Below, one piece after another: positions 42,468 through 50,667 of a stretch of 64,000 nucleotides of DNA. The notes under the pieces were generated by a model. It was not told where the DNA came from. It saw nothing but the letters and a program-made list of their open reading frames with translations, and ran no database searches. Position 1 is the first letter of the stretch. Each line of letters starts with the position of its first letter. Position numbers and translations under genes: made by a program. Source of the DNA: DAOTXS01 sp034433515 (GTDB taxonomy: Bacteria; Chloroflexota; Anaerolineae; UBA4142); the NCBI GenBank assembly GCA_034433515.1, contig DAOUAL010000020.1:1-64000 (forward strand), read 5' to 3'.

Positions 42468-43250
42468 TCACAGCACCGCTTCTTTGTGCAACACTTGGAT
42501 TAACTCGTCTACCATCTTGTTGGGTTCCCCCTCCAACAAAATTTGTTTGCGCGTTTGCGCTGGCGCGCGATTACTCAGGGTTTTGGTCGTTGCCGCGTGG
42601 ACGCCGATTTGCGCCGGGATCAATCCAAGGTCGGCCGGGGTCCATGTCGTGAGTGGTTTCTTAGCCGCTTTGAGAATCGCCGTGAGCGGTGGCAGGCGCG
42701 GCGTGTTGAGTTCGCTCGTCGCGGAGACCACCACCGGCAACTCGGCTTCGACCACTTGAAGAGCGTCTTCGAGATCGCGGGTGGCGCGGATGCGGTGATC
42801 GGCAATGGTTAACTCGCGGGCAAAGGTAATTTGGGGTAGATCGAGTAATTCTGCCACACGCCCCACCACTTGGCCCGAATAATTATCCGCCGAGCCCTCG
42901 CCCATCAGGATGAGATCAAAGGTGCCAATTTTGCGAATCGCGGCGGCAAGCACCAGCGCGGTCCCGGCGGAGCCGCCGCCGGCGAATGCCGGGTCGGTGA
43001 GCAAGATGGCTTGGTCCGCGCCCATCGCCAATGCTTCGAGAATGTTCTCTTTGAGTTTGGGTGTGCCGAGGGCGAGTGCGATCACTGTGCCGCCGTGTTT
43101 CTCTTTGAGCCGCACCGCTTCTTCGAGCGCGTTCTTGTCAAACTGCCCAAACACAAAAGGCACCCCTTCTAACACCGGTTCACGTGTCTCGTGTTTGATA
43201 CGAATCTGTTGTAGGTCGGGAACTTGTTTGAGGCAAACGATAATTTGCAT
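42468..43250 (-). CDS. etfB: electron transfer flavoprotein beta subunit
   Basis: The 260-residue protein starts MQIIVCLKQVPDLQQIRI and has the AMP/FAD-binding LMGEGSADNYSGQVVGRVAE (about 115-135) followed by LLDLPQITFARELTI, the EtfB recognition region. With etfA, fixC and fixX in one operon it makes either a classical ETF/ETF-quinone oxidoreductase chain or a Fix-type electron-bifurcating complex. TTGGAGA precedes the ATG at 43250, which is preferred over a start 16 codons upstream. Confidence 0.94.
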   Translation of the reverse strand: MQIIVCLKQVPDLQQIRIKHETREPVLEGVPFVFGQFDKNALEEAVRLKEKHGGTVIALALGTPKLKENILEALAMGADQAILLTDPAFAGGGSAGTALVLAAAIRKIGTFDLILMGEGSADNYSGQVVGRVAELLDLPQITFARELTIADHRIRATRDLEDALQVVEAELPVVVSATSELNTPRLPPLTAILKAAKKPLTTWTPADLGLIPAQIGVHAATTKTLSNRAPAQTRKQILLEGEPNKMVDELIQVLHKEAVL

Positions 43251-43313
43251 AAATCTCCAATTTTCGATTTGGTTTTTCCATCGAAAATCGAACATCAAGA
43301 ATCTGAAATAAAT

Positions 43314-43595
43314 TTATCCAAAACGATACTGCACACCTTGCCCCGCTTGGGGATAGTGCCACGTGAGCGCATCACTGCGACACGCGATCACACATGTGCC
43401 ACACTCTAGGCATCCGTCATGCTCGATGTGAATCAGGTTATCCGCGCCAAGGGTGTACACGCGTGCAGGACAAACGAACGTACAGAATTTTATTTGACAT
43501 TGGGTCTGGCAGACCTCATGATTGATGTTGATGTGACTGGTGGGGTCAACCTTGTAGGCGTTGACGCCCAGTTTAGTTTTGATGTTGATAGACAT
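43314..43595 (-). CDS. fixX: FixX-like ferredoxin
   Basis: The 93-residue protein has the FixX cysteine pattern. CQTQCQIKFCTFVCPA (Cys29, 33, 38, 42) is followed by CLECGTCVIACRSDA (Cys62, 65, 68, 72). It carries a 4Fe-4S cluster, with further cysteines of uncertain use, and works with FixC as the ETF:quinone oxidoreductase. GAGG lies six bases before the ATG at 43595; a GTG two codons upstream is also possible. It starts 20 bases after the fixC stop. Confidence 0.93.
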   Translation of the reverse strand: MSINIKTKLGVNAYKVDPTSHININHEVCQTQCQIKFCTFVCPARVYTLGADNLIHIEHDGCLECGTCVIACRSDALTWHYPQAGQGVQYRFG

Positions 43596-43614
43596 TCCCA
43601 CCTCGATGGTTTGG

Positions 43615-44919
43615 CTACACCCTCAGTATCCCTAAGGCATCCTTCAGCGCGTCGAGATTTCCAAATGCCTTCCACGCTTCCCGGAACATCGTGGACGATA
43701 ATTTGTCTTTTGGTTGGTCACCCACCCAGAACACTTGCTCACAGAGGTGGGCGATTGCTGCCGGATAGCGGTTGTACATTCGCCTATTCTCAAGCAGCGC
43801 CGGCATCGCGGCAAAGGTCTGCAAATCTTGGAGCACAAAACAACGACGCAGGGCTTGCTCGTACGCGGCTAGCGCAGTGGCGGGCAAGGGCGAGCGATGC
43901 GAGACGGCACGGCGCGCCTCAATGATCGTGCGCGCAGCGAGCGCACCCGAGACGAGGGCAAAATCCATTCCGCGCACCGTAATGCCCAGATTCAGCCCCA
44001 GCCCTGCCGCATCGCCAACCAGCATAATGCCATTGTCAAAAAGTTTGGGCAACGCGTGGATGCCACCTTCTGGGATCACGTGCGCCGAATATTCGATCAG
44101 GTTGCTGCCCTCCAGGAGCGGCGCGATCTCGGGACGCGCTTTGAATCTCTCGATCAAGTCAGGTGCTGGCAAACGTGGCTCATGGTGCATCAACGCTTGG
44201 ATGCCCACGACCATGCCGAGCGAGAGACTCTCACGATTGGTGTATAGAAATCCTCCTCCCACCATTCCATCGGTGATTGACCCAAAGAACAAGTGCGCCG
44301 CACCTTCGCCGGCACTCACGCCAAAACGGTCCTCAATCGTCTTTGCCGGCAGTTCGATGATCTCTTTGACGCCTAGGGCATAGTGGTGCGGCTGGCGTTC
44401 CGTTCGCAGTTTGGCTTTCTCGGCGATGAAGGAGAGCACGCCATCCGCCACGATGACACACTGACACCTCAACTCGGCATCGTTGGTACGGACACCGACG
44501 ATGCCCGTGTTGTCAGAGATCACATCCTCGACTTTGTTTCGCGGAATGATCAAGGCGCCTTTCTCGCTTGCCTTTTCGGCGAGCCATTGATCAAACGGTG
44601 CCCGCAGAATCGTAACGCTGTGCGGTGGATCACGAAATTTGTCGTCGCAGAATTCGATCGTTGTGGAAGCGTGCTGAGCCAAGATGCTCAATTTTTCTTT
44701 GACGACCGAGCGCTCGAAGGGGGCCGTCTTCCAGAAATCGGGCGGAAAGTACGGCCGCACCGGGTTGAGATAGAGACGACCGCCGGAAACATTCTTGCTC
44801 CCCGGAAAATCGCCTCGCTCGACCACGATCGTTTCGATCCCGGCCTCGGCGAGGTGATAGGCGGCAGCGAGTCCCGCCAGCCCCGCGCCGATGATGACAA
44901 CATCAACTTGGTCAGCCAT
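43615..44919 (-). CDS. fixC: FixC-like ETF:quinone oxidoreductase flavoprotein
   Basis: The 434-residue protein has the N-terminal FAD motif VVIIGAGLAGLAAAYHLAE and VVERGDFPGSKNVSGGRLY (about 33-51). The C-terminal GIMLVGDAAGLGLNLGITVR (about 293) is a FixC hallmark. It oxidises reduced ETF and delivers electrons to quinone together with FixX. An in-frame GTG at 44934 overlaps the acyl-CoA dehydrogenase stop; the ATG at 44919 matches the family start. It stands second in the acd-fixC-fixX-etfB-etfA-hcrCAB gene string. Confidence 0.93.
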   Translation of the reverse strand: MADQVDVVIIGAGLAGLAAAYHLAEAGIETIVVERGDFPGSKNVSGGRLYLNPVRPYFPPDFWKTAPFERSVVKEKLSILAQHASTTIEFCDDKFRDPPHSVTILRAPFDQWLAEKASEKGALIIPRNKVEDVISDNTGIVGVRTNDAELRCQCVIVADGVLSFIAEKAKLRTERQPHHYALGVKEIIELPAKTIEDRFGVSAGEGAAHLFFGSITDGMVGGGFLYTNRESLSLGMVVGIQALMHHEPRLPAPDLIERFKARPEIAPLLEGSNLIEYSAHVIPEGGIHALPKLFDNGIMLVGDAAGLGLNLGITVRGMDFALVSGALAARTIIEARRAVSHRSPLPATALAAYEQALRRCFVLQDLQTFAAMPALLENRRMYNRYPAAIAHLCEQVFWVGDQPKDKLSSTMFREAWKAFGNLDALKDALGILRV

Positions 44920-44933
44920 AGCGAATTGCAACA

Positions 44934-46148
44934 CTATTTGTATGGGATGGCTACGTCGCCAATGAACTCACGGGCGATGATAATGCGCATAATATTCGCC
45001 CCTCCTTCAGCGCCGACGACATAACTCATCACGCCACGCATTAGCATTTCGAGTGGCGTCTCTTTGCTGTACCCTAGCGCGCCGTGATGCATCATGGCAT
45101 GCTTGGCAATATCGAGGGTGAGCAAGGGTGCGGTTAATTTGCACGCGGCGACGTTCGCGTTGATTTCTTTGCGCGTGAAGGTGGAGGGGTCTTGATACCA
45201 CGTATCAATCATCCAGGCAGTCTTGAGCAATTGATTCTTGAGCATTTCGAGTTTTGCCCAGTCGTCTGCGATTTCAAACGAGATGCCTTCAAATTTAGCA
45301 AGAGGTTGTCCGAACAACTGGCGCTGTTTGGTATACTCCGCCGTGATTTCCAGCGCGCGTTCTGCCCCGCCTTGGCAAGCGGCGCACACCAAGACACGCG
45401 CAGCATTGAATCCTTCCATCGCCATATAAAAACCCTTGTTCTCTTCGCCCACAACATTCGTTATCGGAATCTCCACATCTTTGAACGTAATGCCGCCGGT
45501 GGACAAGCCCATCCGCCCCATATCGTCAAACAAGGTTGTGGAGATGCCGGGGGAATGGGTTGGAACGTAGGCAAAGGTCATACCGTGGGTTTTCAATTCG
45601 GGCTGGGTTTTGAACAAAACGAGATGACCACCGCCGCGTTTCTTGGCTTCGGCAACGCCGCTAATGTACACCTTTTCACCATTGATGACATACTTGTCAC
45701 CGCGCCGCGTGGCGGAGGTTTTAATATTTGCCAGATCAGAACCGCCACTGGGCTCGGTGGTGCAAATGCCCAAAAACCATTCACCCCGCGCGACATGGGG
45801 CAACACCTCCTGCTTGACCTGTTCGGTGCCATGCTTGGCGAGGAGATACCCCCACCCCAGGTTGAGCAGATAGTAAACCGGTAGCGACATGGAAAGTTCG
45901 GCGCGGGCGATCTCGTGGACTGCAATCATCGCGTACACCAGTTCTTCGCCGGGGCTGGCTGTGCCTCCGTACGCTTCTGGGATGGTTACCCCAAATAGAC
46001 CGAGTTCGACCATACCTTGAATAATTTCTTCGGGAATCCCTTGGGCTTTTTGATCAATTTCGCGGGAACGGGGGGCAACATACTTTTCAGCAAATTCACG
46101 AACCGTGCGTTTGAACAGTTCTTGTTGCGGGGTCAGACGAAAATCCAT
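44934..46148 (-). CDS. acyl-CoA dehydrogenase
   Basis: The 404-residue flavoenzyme has CTTEPSGGSDLANIKTSA (about 128-146), the VYISGVAEA and GFYMAMEGFNAARVLVCAAC stretches, and KQRQLFGQPLAKFEGI. Near the C-terminus VGAEGGANIMR places a Glu where medium-chain enzymes have the base (YEGTxxIxR). It would dehydrogenate an alicyclic or dicarboxylic acyl-CoA in the benzoyl-CoA pathway (for example, cyclohexanecarboxyl-, pimeloyl- or glutaryl-CoA) and reduce the adjacent ETF. The substrate cannot be decided. A GGAGGAAG Shine-Dalgarno precedes the ATG. It is the first gene of the minus-strand operon. Confidence 0.92.
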   Translation of the reverse strand: MDFRLTPQQELFKRTVREFAEKYVAPRSREIDQKAQGIPEEIIQGMVELGLFGVTIPEAYGGTASPGEELVYAMIAVHEIARAELSMSLPVYYLLNLGWGYLLAKHGTEQVKQEVLPHVARGEWFLGICTTEPSGGSDLANIKTSATRRGDKYVINGEKVYISGVAEAKKRGGGHLVLFKTQPELKTHGMTFAYVPTHSPGISTTLFDDMGRMGLSTGGITFKDVEIPITNVVGEENKGFYMAMEGFNAARVLVCAACQGGAERALEITAEYTKQRQLFGQPLAKFEGISFEIADDWAKLEMLKNQLLKTAWMIDTWYQDPSTFTRKEINANVAACKLTAPLLTLDIAKHAMMHHGALGYSKETPLEMLMRGVMSYVVGAEGGANIMRIIIAREFIGDVAIPYK

Positions 46149-46190
46149 CGCGGCTTCCTCCTTGGGAATGTGGTCGCATTCAATCCTGAA

Positions 46191-46300
46191 CTAGTGCAAC
46201 AACATGAAATAGTTGCATACCAGACCGATGGAAAAATGGTTACCGAGACGGCCAAGTATCAAGTTTCCACTACGCACTTTCATGTTGGTGCACTACTAGT
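46191..46300 (+). repeat. 110-bp MITE-like repeat, copy 2
   Basis: It starts ACTAGTGCAACAACATGAAA and ends CATGTTGGTGCACTACTAGT, an imperfect terminal inverted repeat of about 22 bases. It has the same 110-bp length as copy 1 and the shared centre CATACCAGACCGATGG. It lies 43 bases upstream of the acyl-CoA dehydrogenase start and may alter its leader. Confidence 0.85.
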
Positions 46301-46484
46301 TCGATTATATGTGCGCGCCAAGACACTGTCAACAAATCGAGTGGCTGCCTGAATAATCGCTTGCCGACCGTGCACCTTGGCAATGCACGAGATTATTGTA
46401 CAGGATTTGGAACGAGATTTCAAGTGTTTTGGCACCTCTGGAAAGGAATGATACGTTTTCTCCTAAATTTACATCTTTTGGGTC

Positions 46485-46513
46485 TTGACCTTCACCTGAA
46501 CATATGTCATTAT
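46485..46513 (+). promoter_or_regulatory. promoter of the PaaX-type regulator gene
   Basis: TTGACC (46485-46490), a 17-base spacer and CATTAT (46508-46513). Transcription would start near 46520, about 53 bases before the GTG of the regulator gene. The direct repeats described next overlap its -10 element and the start site. Confidence 0.65.
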
Positions 46514-46550
46514 TTTGTTAGGCGTAAAATAAATAACATATCATTTTTCG
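46499..46550 (+). promoter_or_regulatory. direct-repeat operator candidate for the PaaX-type regulator
   Basis: AACATATGTCATTATTTTG (46499-46517) and AACATATCATTTTTCG (46535-46550) are near-identical direct repeats whose starts are 36 bases apart. The first covers the -10 box. Their spacing and place suggest binding sites for the regulator encoded immediately downstream. Confidence 0.55.
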
Positions 46551-46572
46551 TGCCAACGCGTCCAGCCATTGG

Positions 46573-47418
46573 GTGATCGAGGTGAAAAAATTACGTCCTC
46601 AAGCAATGATTTTTACCCTCTATGGCGATTACATTCGCCATGTGGGAGGTACGATACCGATCAGTGCCCTGGTTCGTTTGATGAGTTATTTCAACGTGTC
46701 CGCGCAAGCGGTTCGCTCCACCGTCTCACGGATGAAGCGCAAAGGATTGTTACAGGTAGAGCGCAAAGGAGCCAAAAGTTGGTACTCGCTCACGGCACGC
46801 AGCAAAAAAATCATCGAGGTGGGCGCCATTCGAATCTTTCAGTTTCCTTCCCATCGCAACGGCTGGGATCGGCGTTGGCGGCTCATCACCTATTCGGTAC
46901 CCGAACAAGAACGCGAGGCGCGGGATCGGTTACGGCGTGAGTTGGGATGGATGGGTTTTGGGATGTTGACGAACGCGTTGTGGATTTCGCCCCATGATCA
47001 TCGGCCAGAGATCGAAGCGCTCGCCGACACCTTACATCTCTGTTCGCGCATCGAACTGTTTACCGCGGAACACAATGGCTTTTCCGATCCGCAGGCGATT
47101 GTCGCGCGCTGTTGGGATTTGCCGGCGATCAATGCGCGCTATGCGGCGTTTATCCAAAAATACAAACCGCTGTACGAAGAACATTTGCGCCTCTTGGCGC
47201 AAGGCAAAGACATTGACCTCAGCCGTTATTTTGTCCATCGCTTTAAACTCATCCACGAATTTCGGCGGTTCCCCTTTATTGATCCGGAGTTGCCGGTGGA
47301 ACTGTTGCCTCCCAATTGGCATGGCTCGGAGGCAGCCCAGTTGTTTCATCAATACCACGACTTGTTGGCGGAAAAAGCCAACGCCTTTTTCCTTCAAATT
47401 TATCAACAACATCGTTAA
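46573..47418 (+). CDS. PaaX-family transcriptional regulator
   Basis: The 281-residue protein has the PaaX layout. An N-terminal winged helix (AMIFTLYGDYIRHVGGTIPI, then SAQAVRSTVSRMKRKGLLQV, about 45-64) is followed by the central PaaX domain (DRRWRLITYSVPEQEREARD, about 97-117) and a helical C-terminal domain with HEFRRFPFIDPELPVELLP. In Proteobacteria PaaX represses phenylacetate genes and is released by phenylacetyl-CoA. Here it sits between the hcr and benzoyl-CoA reductase operons, so an aryl-CoA ligand is likely. The start is GTG at 46573. It transcribes toward oah, 47 bases downstream. Confidence 0.92.
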   Translation: MIEVKKLRPQAMIFTLYGDYIRHVGGTIPISALVRLMSYFNVSAQAVRSTVSRMKRKGLLQVERKGAKSWYSLTARSKKIIEVGAIRIFQFPSHRNGWDRRWRLITYSVPEQEREARDRLRRELGWMGFGMLTNALWISPHDHRPEIEALADTLHLCSRIELFTAEHNGFSDPQAIVARCWDLPAINARYAAFIQKYKPLYEEHLRLLAQGKDIDLSRYFVHRFKLIHEFRRFPFIDPELPVELLPPNWHGSEAAQLFHQYHDLLAEKANAFFLQIYQQHR

Positions 47419-47465
47419 GAGAACAGCGCGATCGTCCGCCAGCTCGGCGAAGCGCGGAGGGACAA

Positions 47466-48593
47466 ATGTCACTGGCTTGGCTACCGAGAGAACACGAACT
47501 TAAAGATCACGATTTGTGGGGCGATGAATTTTTTGGCACCACCGCGCCATCGGTGATTTACGAAAAACGCCCGTTGCCGCGTCCTACCGGCGAACCGGTC
47601 GAGGGATTGTTTTCCGTCTGGCTCACCCTCAACAACCCGGCGCAGTACAATTCGTACACCACCAAGATGGTCAAGGGGGTCATCGCCGGTTTATCGAAAG
47701 CCAGTATGGATCGAAGCGTGGTAGCCGTTGTCATCACGGGAGCTGGCGAGCGCGCGTTTTGCACCGGCGGTAATACGAAGGAGTACGCCGAGTACTATGC
47801 TCAACGCCCGCACGAATATGGGCTGTATATGGATTTGTTCATTCGAATGATTGATAGCATTCTGGATTGCCGGAAACCAGTGATTTGCCGGGTGAATGGA
47901 ATACGCGTGGCAGGCGGGCAAGAGCTTGGAGCCGCGTGTGATTTGAGCGTGGCGTCTGATCTCGCGGTGTTTGGACAAGCGGGACCACGGCACGGCAGCG
48001 CGCCGGTGGGCGGCGCCACAGATTTTCTTCCTTGGCTGCTGGGCATCGAGGATGCCATGTGGAGTTGTATCACATGCGAGTTGTGGAGCGCGTACAAGAT
48101 GAAAATGAAGGGGTTGATTAGTCAAGTCGTCCCGGTGCTCAAACAAAATGACCACTGGCTTCGCAATCCGCTCGTGATCACCGAAACGTACCTTGACGAG
48201 GGCGAGATTGTTTATGGCGAATTCAAAACCGGTCCCGCCGCCAGTACTGCCCGCGACGTTTTGAAAACGCTGCGACCAAATTTCGAACGTCTCGATCAAG
48301 CGGTCAACGATCTGCTGTGGACACTAGCGAATCTTTTCCCCAATTGTCTGCAAATGACCATTGATAGTGTACGCCAAAAGAAAAAGTTCTTTTGGGACCA
48401 GAGCAAAGCGGCGTATCGCCATTGGCTCAGTGCCAATATGAACACCGAGGCATTCATTGGCTTTCAGGCGTTCAACACGCGCAAGTTAACCGGGCAAGAT
48501 ACAGCCGATTTCATCACGTACCGCCAAATGATCGCTCAAGGGGCTGAGATGGGTGATCAATTATTCGAAGCCGTGCTCCCCAAGCCTCCGTAA
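47466..48593 (+). CDS. oah: 6-oxocyclohex-1-ene-1-carbonyl-CoA hydrolase
   Basis: The 375-residue protein matches the Oah/BamA ring-opening hydrolase over its whole length. Characteristic stretches are HDLWGDEFFGTTAPSVIYEK, NPAQYNSYTTKMVKGVI, AFCTGGNTKEYAEYYAQRP, GGQELGAACDLSVASDLAVF and GQAGPRHGSAPVGGATDFLP. It belongs to the enoyl-CoA hydratase superfamily but is specific to anaerobic benzoyl-CoA degradation, where it opens the ring to 3-hydroxypimelyl-CoA. GGAGGG precedes the ATG at 47466. It is the strongest single marker of the pathway in the window. It is followed 30 bases on by a thiolase. Confidence 0.95.
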   Translation: MSLAWLPREHELKDHDLWGDEFFGTTAPSVIYEKRPLPRPTGEPVEGLFSVWLTLNNPAQYNSYTTKMVKGVIAGLSKASMDRSVVAVVITGAGERAFCTGGNTKEYAEYYAQRPHEYGLYMDLFIRMIDSILDCRKPVICRVNGIRVAGGQELGAACDLSVASDLAVFGQAGPRHGSAPVGGATDFLPWLLGIEDAMWSCITCELWSAYKMKMKGLISQVVPVLKQNDHWLRNPLVITETYLDEGEIVYGEFKTGPAASTARDVLKTLRPNFERLDQAVNDLLWTLANLFPNCLQMTIDSVRQKKKFFWDQSKAAYRHWLSANMNTEAFIGFQAFNTRKLTGQDTADFITYRQMIAQGAEMGDQLFEAVLPKPP

Positions 48594-48623
48594 AAACACC
48601 GAGATTTCCTGGAACAGGTCGCT

Positions 48624-49829
48624 ATGAGTCAAGCGCGCGAAGCCGTGATCATTGATGCTGTAAGAACACCGGTGGGTAAGTATGGGGGAGCACTCAAAAA
48701 TGTGCGACCGGACGACCTCGCCGCCTTGTGCCTTGCCGAAATCGTCAAGCGTAATCAGCTCGCCCCGGATCTCATCGAAGATGTCATTCTAGGCAATGCC
48801 AATGGCGCTGGCGAAGAAAATCGCAACGTGGCACGCATGGCACTCTTGCTAGCACATCTCCCGGTCTCGGTGAGCGGACAGACGATTAATCGTTTGTGTG
48901 GGTCAGGTTTGAGTGCGGTGGTGAGCGCGGCGCACGCGATTCGAACGGGCGAAGGAGACGTGTTCATCGCCGGCGGGACCGAGTCAATGACCCGTGCCCC
49001 GTTTGTGTTGCCCAAAGCCGAAGACGCCTTTTCGCGCGAGGTCAAGTTGTACGATACCACGATTGGTTGGCGGTTGACCAATCCCAAACTGGCGGCGATG
49101 TATCCTCCGCTGAGTATGGGCGAGACTGCGGAGAAGGTTGCTGAAAAGTATCGCATCACCCGCGAGGAGCAGGATCAATTCGCTTTGGCAACGCAGAAAA
49201 AATGGAGCGCGGCACATACCGCTGGTAAATTCAAGGACGAACTCGTGCCGATCGTGGTACCGCAAAAGAAGGGCGAACCAACCGTGGTTGATCGAGATGA
49301 GCAACCCCGCCCGGACACCACCTTAGAGCAACTTGCCAAACTGCCGCCCGTGTTCAAGCCGGCGGGGACTGTGACGGCTGGCAATTCGAGCGGCATCAAC
49401 GATGGAGCCGCCGCACTCCTCCTGATGGAAGCCCAGACCGCGCAACGCCTGGGTTATCAACCGCTCGCGCGTGTGGTAGCGAGCGCCGTCGCCGGGGTGG
49501 ACCCATCCTATATGGGCTTGGGACCCATCCCTGCTACCCACAAGGTATTGCAACGAGCCGGATTGAATATCAACGACATTGATCTGATCGAGTTGAACGA
49601 AGCCTTTGCGGCGCAAGCGATTCCCTGCCTCCGCGAATTGGCGATGGACCCGGCGAAGGTCAATGTGAACGGCGGCGCGATTGCTATTGGTCATCCACTG
49701 GGCGCGACCGGGGCGCGGTTATTAACGACCTTGGTGCACGAGATGAAGCGGCGCGGCGCGCACTATGGTCTGGTAACCATGTGCATTGGGGTAGGCATGG
49801 GCATGGCTATGATCGTCGAGCGGGTGTGA
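48624..49829 (+). CDS. acetyl-CoA acyltransferase (thiolase)
   Basis: The 401-residue thiolase starts AVIIDAVRTPVGKYGGAL. It has the nucleophile Cys in INRLCGSGLSAV (about residue 92), His in AIGHPLGATGARLL (about 356) and the second Cys in TMCIGVGMGMAM (about 386; the more usual wording is CIGGGQG). It cleaves 3-oxoacyl-CoA (3-oxopimelyl-CoA or a shorter chain) to acetyl-CoA in the lower part of the benzoyl-CoA route. It lies between oah and dch, with five bases to the next start. Confidence 0.95.
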   Translation: MSQAREAVIIDAVRTPVGKYGGALKNVRPDDLAALCLAEIVKRNQLAPDLIEDVILGNANGAGEENRNVARMALLLAHLPVSVSGQTINRLCGSGLSAVVSAAHAIRTGEGDVFIAGGTESMTRAPFVLPKAEDAFSREVKLYDTTIGWRLTNPKLAAMYPPLSMGETAEKVAEKYRITREEQDQFALATQKKWSAAHTAGKFKDELVPIVVPQKKGEPTVVDRDEQPRPDTTLEQLAKLPPVFKPAGTVTAGNSSGINDGAAALLLMEAQTAQRLGYQPLARVVASAVAGVDPSYMGLGPIPATHKVLQRAGLNINDIDLIELNEAFAAQAIPCLRELAMDPAKVNVNGGAIAIGHPLGATGARLLTTLVHEMKRRGAHYGLVTMCIGVGMGMAMIVERV

Positions 49830-49834
49830 TTCCA

Positions 49835-50584
49835 ATGTCCACAATCTTGCTCGAAAAATCGAATGGCATTGCGCGCGTAACACTGAACAAACCTCCGCTC
49901 AACGTGATGGACATTGCAATGATGACGGAGTTGAATGCGACCCTTCAATCGTTGAAACAAGATACCGCGACGAAGGTCATTGTCCTTGGTGCAGAAGGCA
50001 AAGCGTTTAGTGCCGGCGTGGATATTGCTGACCATACGCCCGCTCAAGCCGAAAAGATGCTTGCCATCTTTCATAGCATCTTTCATACCTTGTGGTCGCT
50101 GGAACCTCCCATTGTAGCAGCCGTGCAAGGGAGTGCCTTGGGCGGCGGATGCGAAATCGCGCTCGCGTGCGATTTGATCGTTGCGAGTGAACGTGCCAAG
50201 TTTGCCCAGCCCGAAATCAAAGTGGGGGTGTTCCCGCCGGTTGCCGCCTGGCTGTTGCCGCGTCTCATCGCACGCAACAAGGCGATGGAAATGCTCCTGA
50301 CCGGCGATGCGTTGGAAGCGCACGAAGCCGAACGCCTGGGCTTGGTAAACATGGTTGCTCCCGAAGCCGAGTTCACGGCACAGGTCAATGCGTTCATCGC
50401 ACGGCTGACCTCCTTGAGCGGCATGGTGTTGCGAATGACGAAACGTGCCGTACAACTGGGGCTGACCGGCGGACTTGCTGAAATCGAAGAATACTATTTG
50501 AATGATTTAATGCGCACAGCGGATGCGATAGAGGGGTTGACGGCGTTTATCGAAAAGAGAACACCGGTCTGGAAGAACCAATAG
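49835..50584 (+). CDS. dch: cyclohexa-1,5-diene-1-carbonyl-CoA hydratase
   Basis: The 249-residue crotonase-fold protein keeps both catalytic glutamates (Glu107 in LGGGCEIAL, Glu127 in FAQPEIKV). The usual GIIPGAGGTQ is replaced by GVFPPVAAWLLPR, as in dienoyl-CoA hydratases of benzoyl-CoA degraders (Dch/BamR type). It adds water to the cyclic diene made by benzoyl-CoA reductase. Its position between oah/thiolase and the reductase genes supports this. A general enoyl-CoA hydratase is the alternative. Confidence 0.87.
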   Translation: MSTILLEKSNGIARVTLNKPPLNVMDIAMMTELNATLQSLKQDTATKVIVLGAEGKAFSAGVDIADHTPAQAEKMLAIFHSIFHTLWSLEPPIVAAVQGSALGGGCEIALACDLIVASERAKFAQPEIKVGVFPPVAAWLLPRLIARNKAMEMLLTGDALEAHEAERLGLVNMVAPEAEFTAQVNAFIARLTSLSGMVLRMTKRAVQLGLTGGLAEIEEYYLNDLMRTADAIEGLTAFIEKRTPVWKNQ

Positions 50585-50667
50585 CGCCCACCGGTAAAAT
50601 CACGCATGTAAGCAAAACGGCATAGCTCTTCCTGATTCCAAATATTCGCAACCGAAGGAGATTGCTG

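Larger units (their letters stand above)
46149..46572. other. divergent control region between the hcr and oah/bzd operons
   Basis: This 424-base region holds MITE-like copy 2 (46191-46300), a promoter toward paaX (46485-46513) and a pair of direct repeats that may be operators (46499-46550). A promoter for the minus-strand operon was not identified with confidence. Confidence 0.7.
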
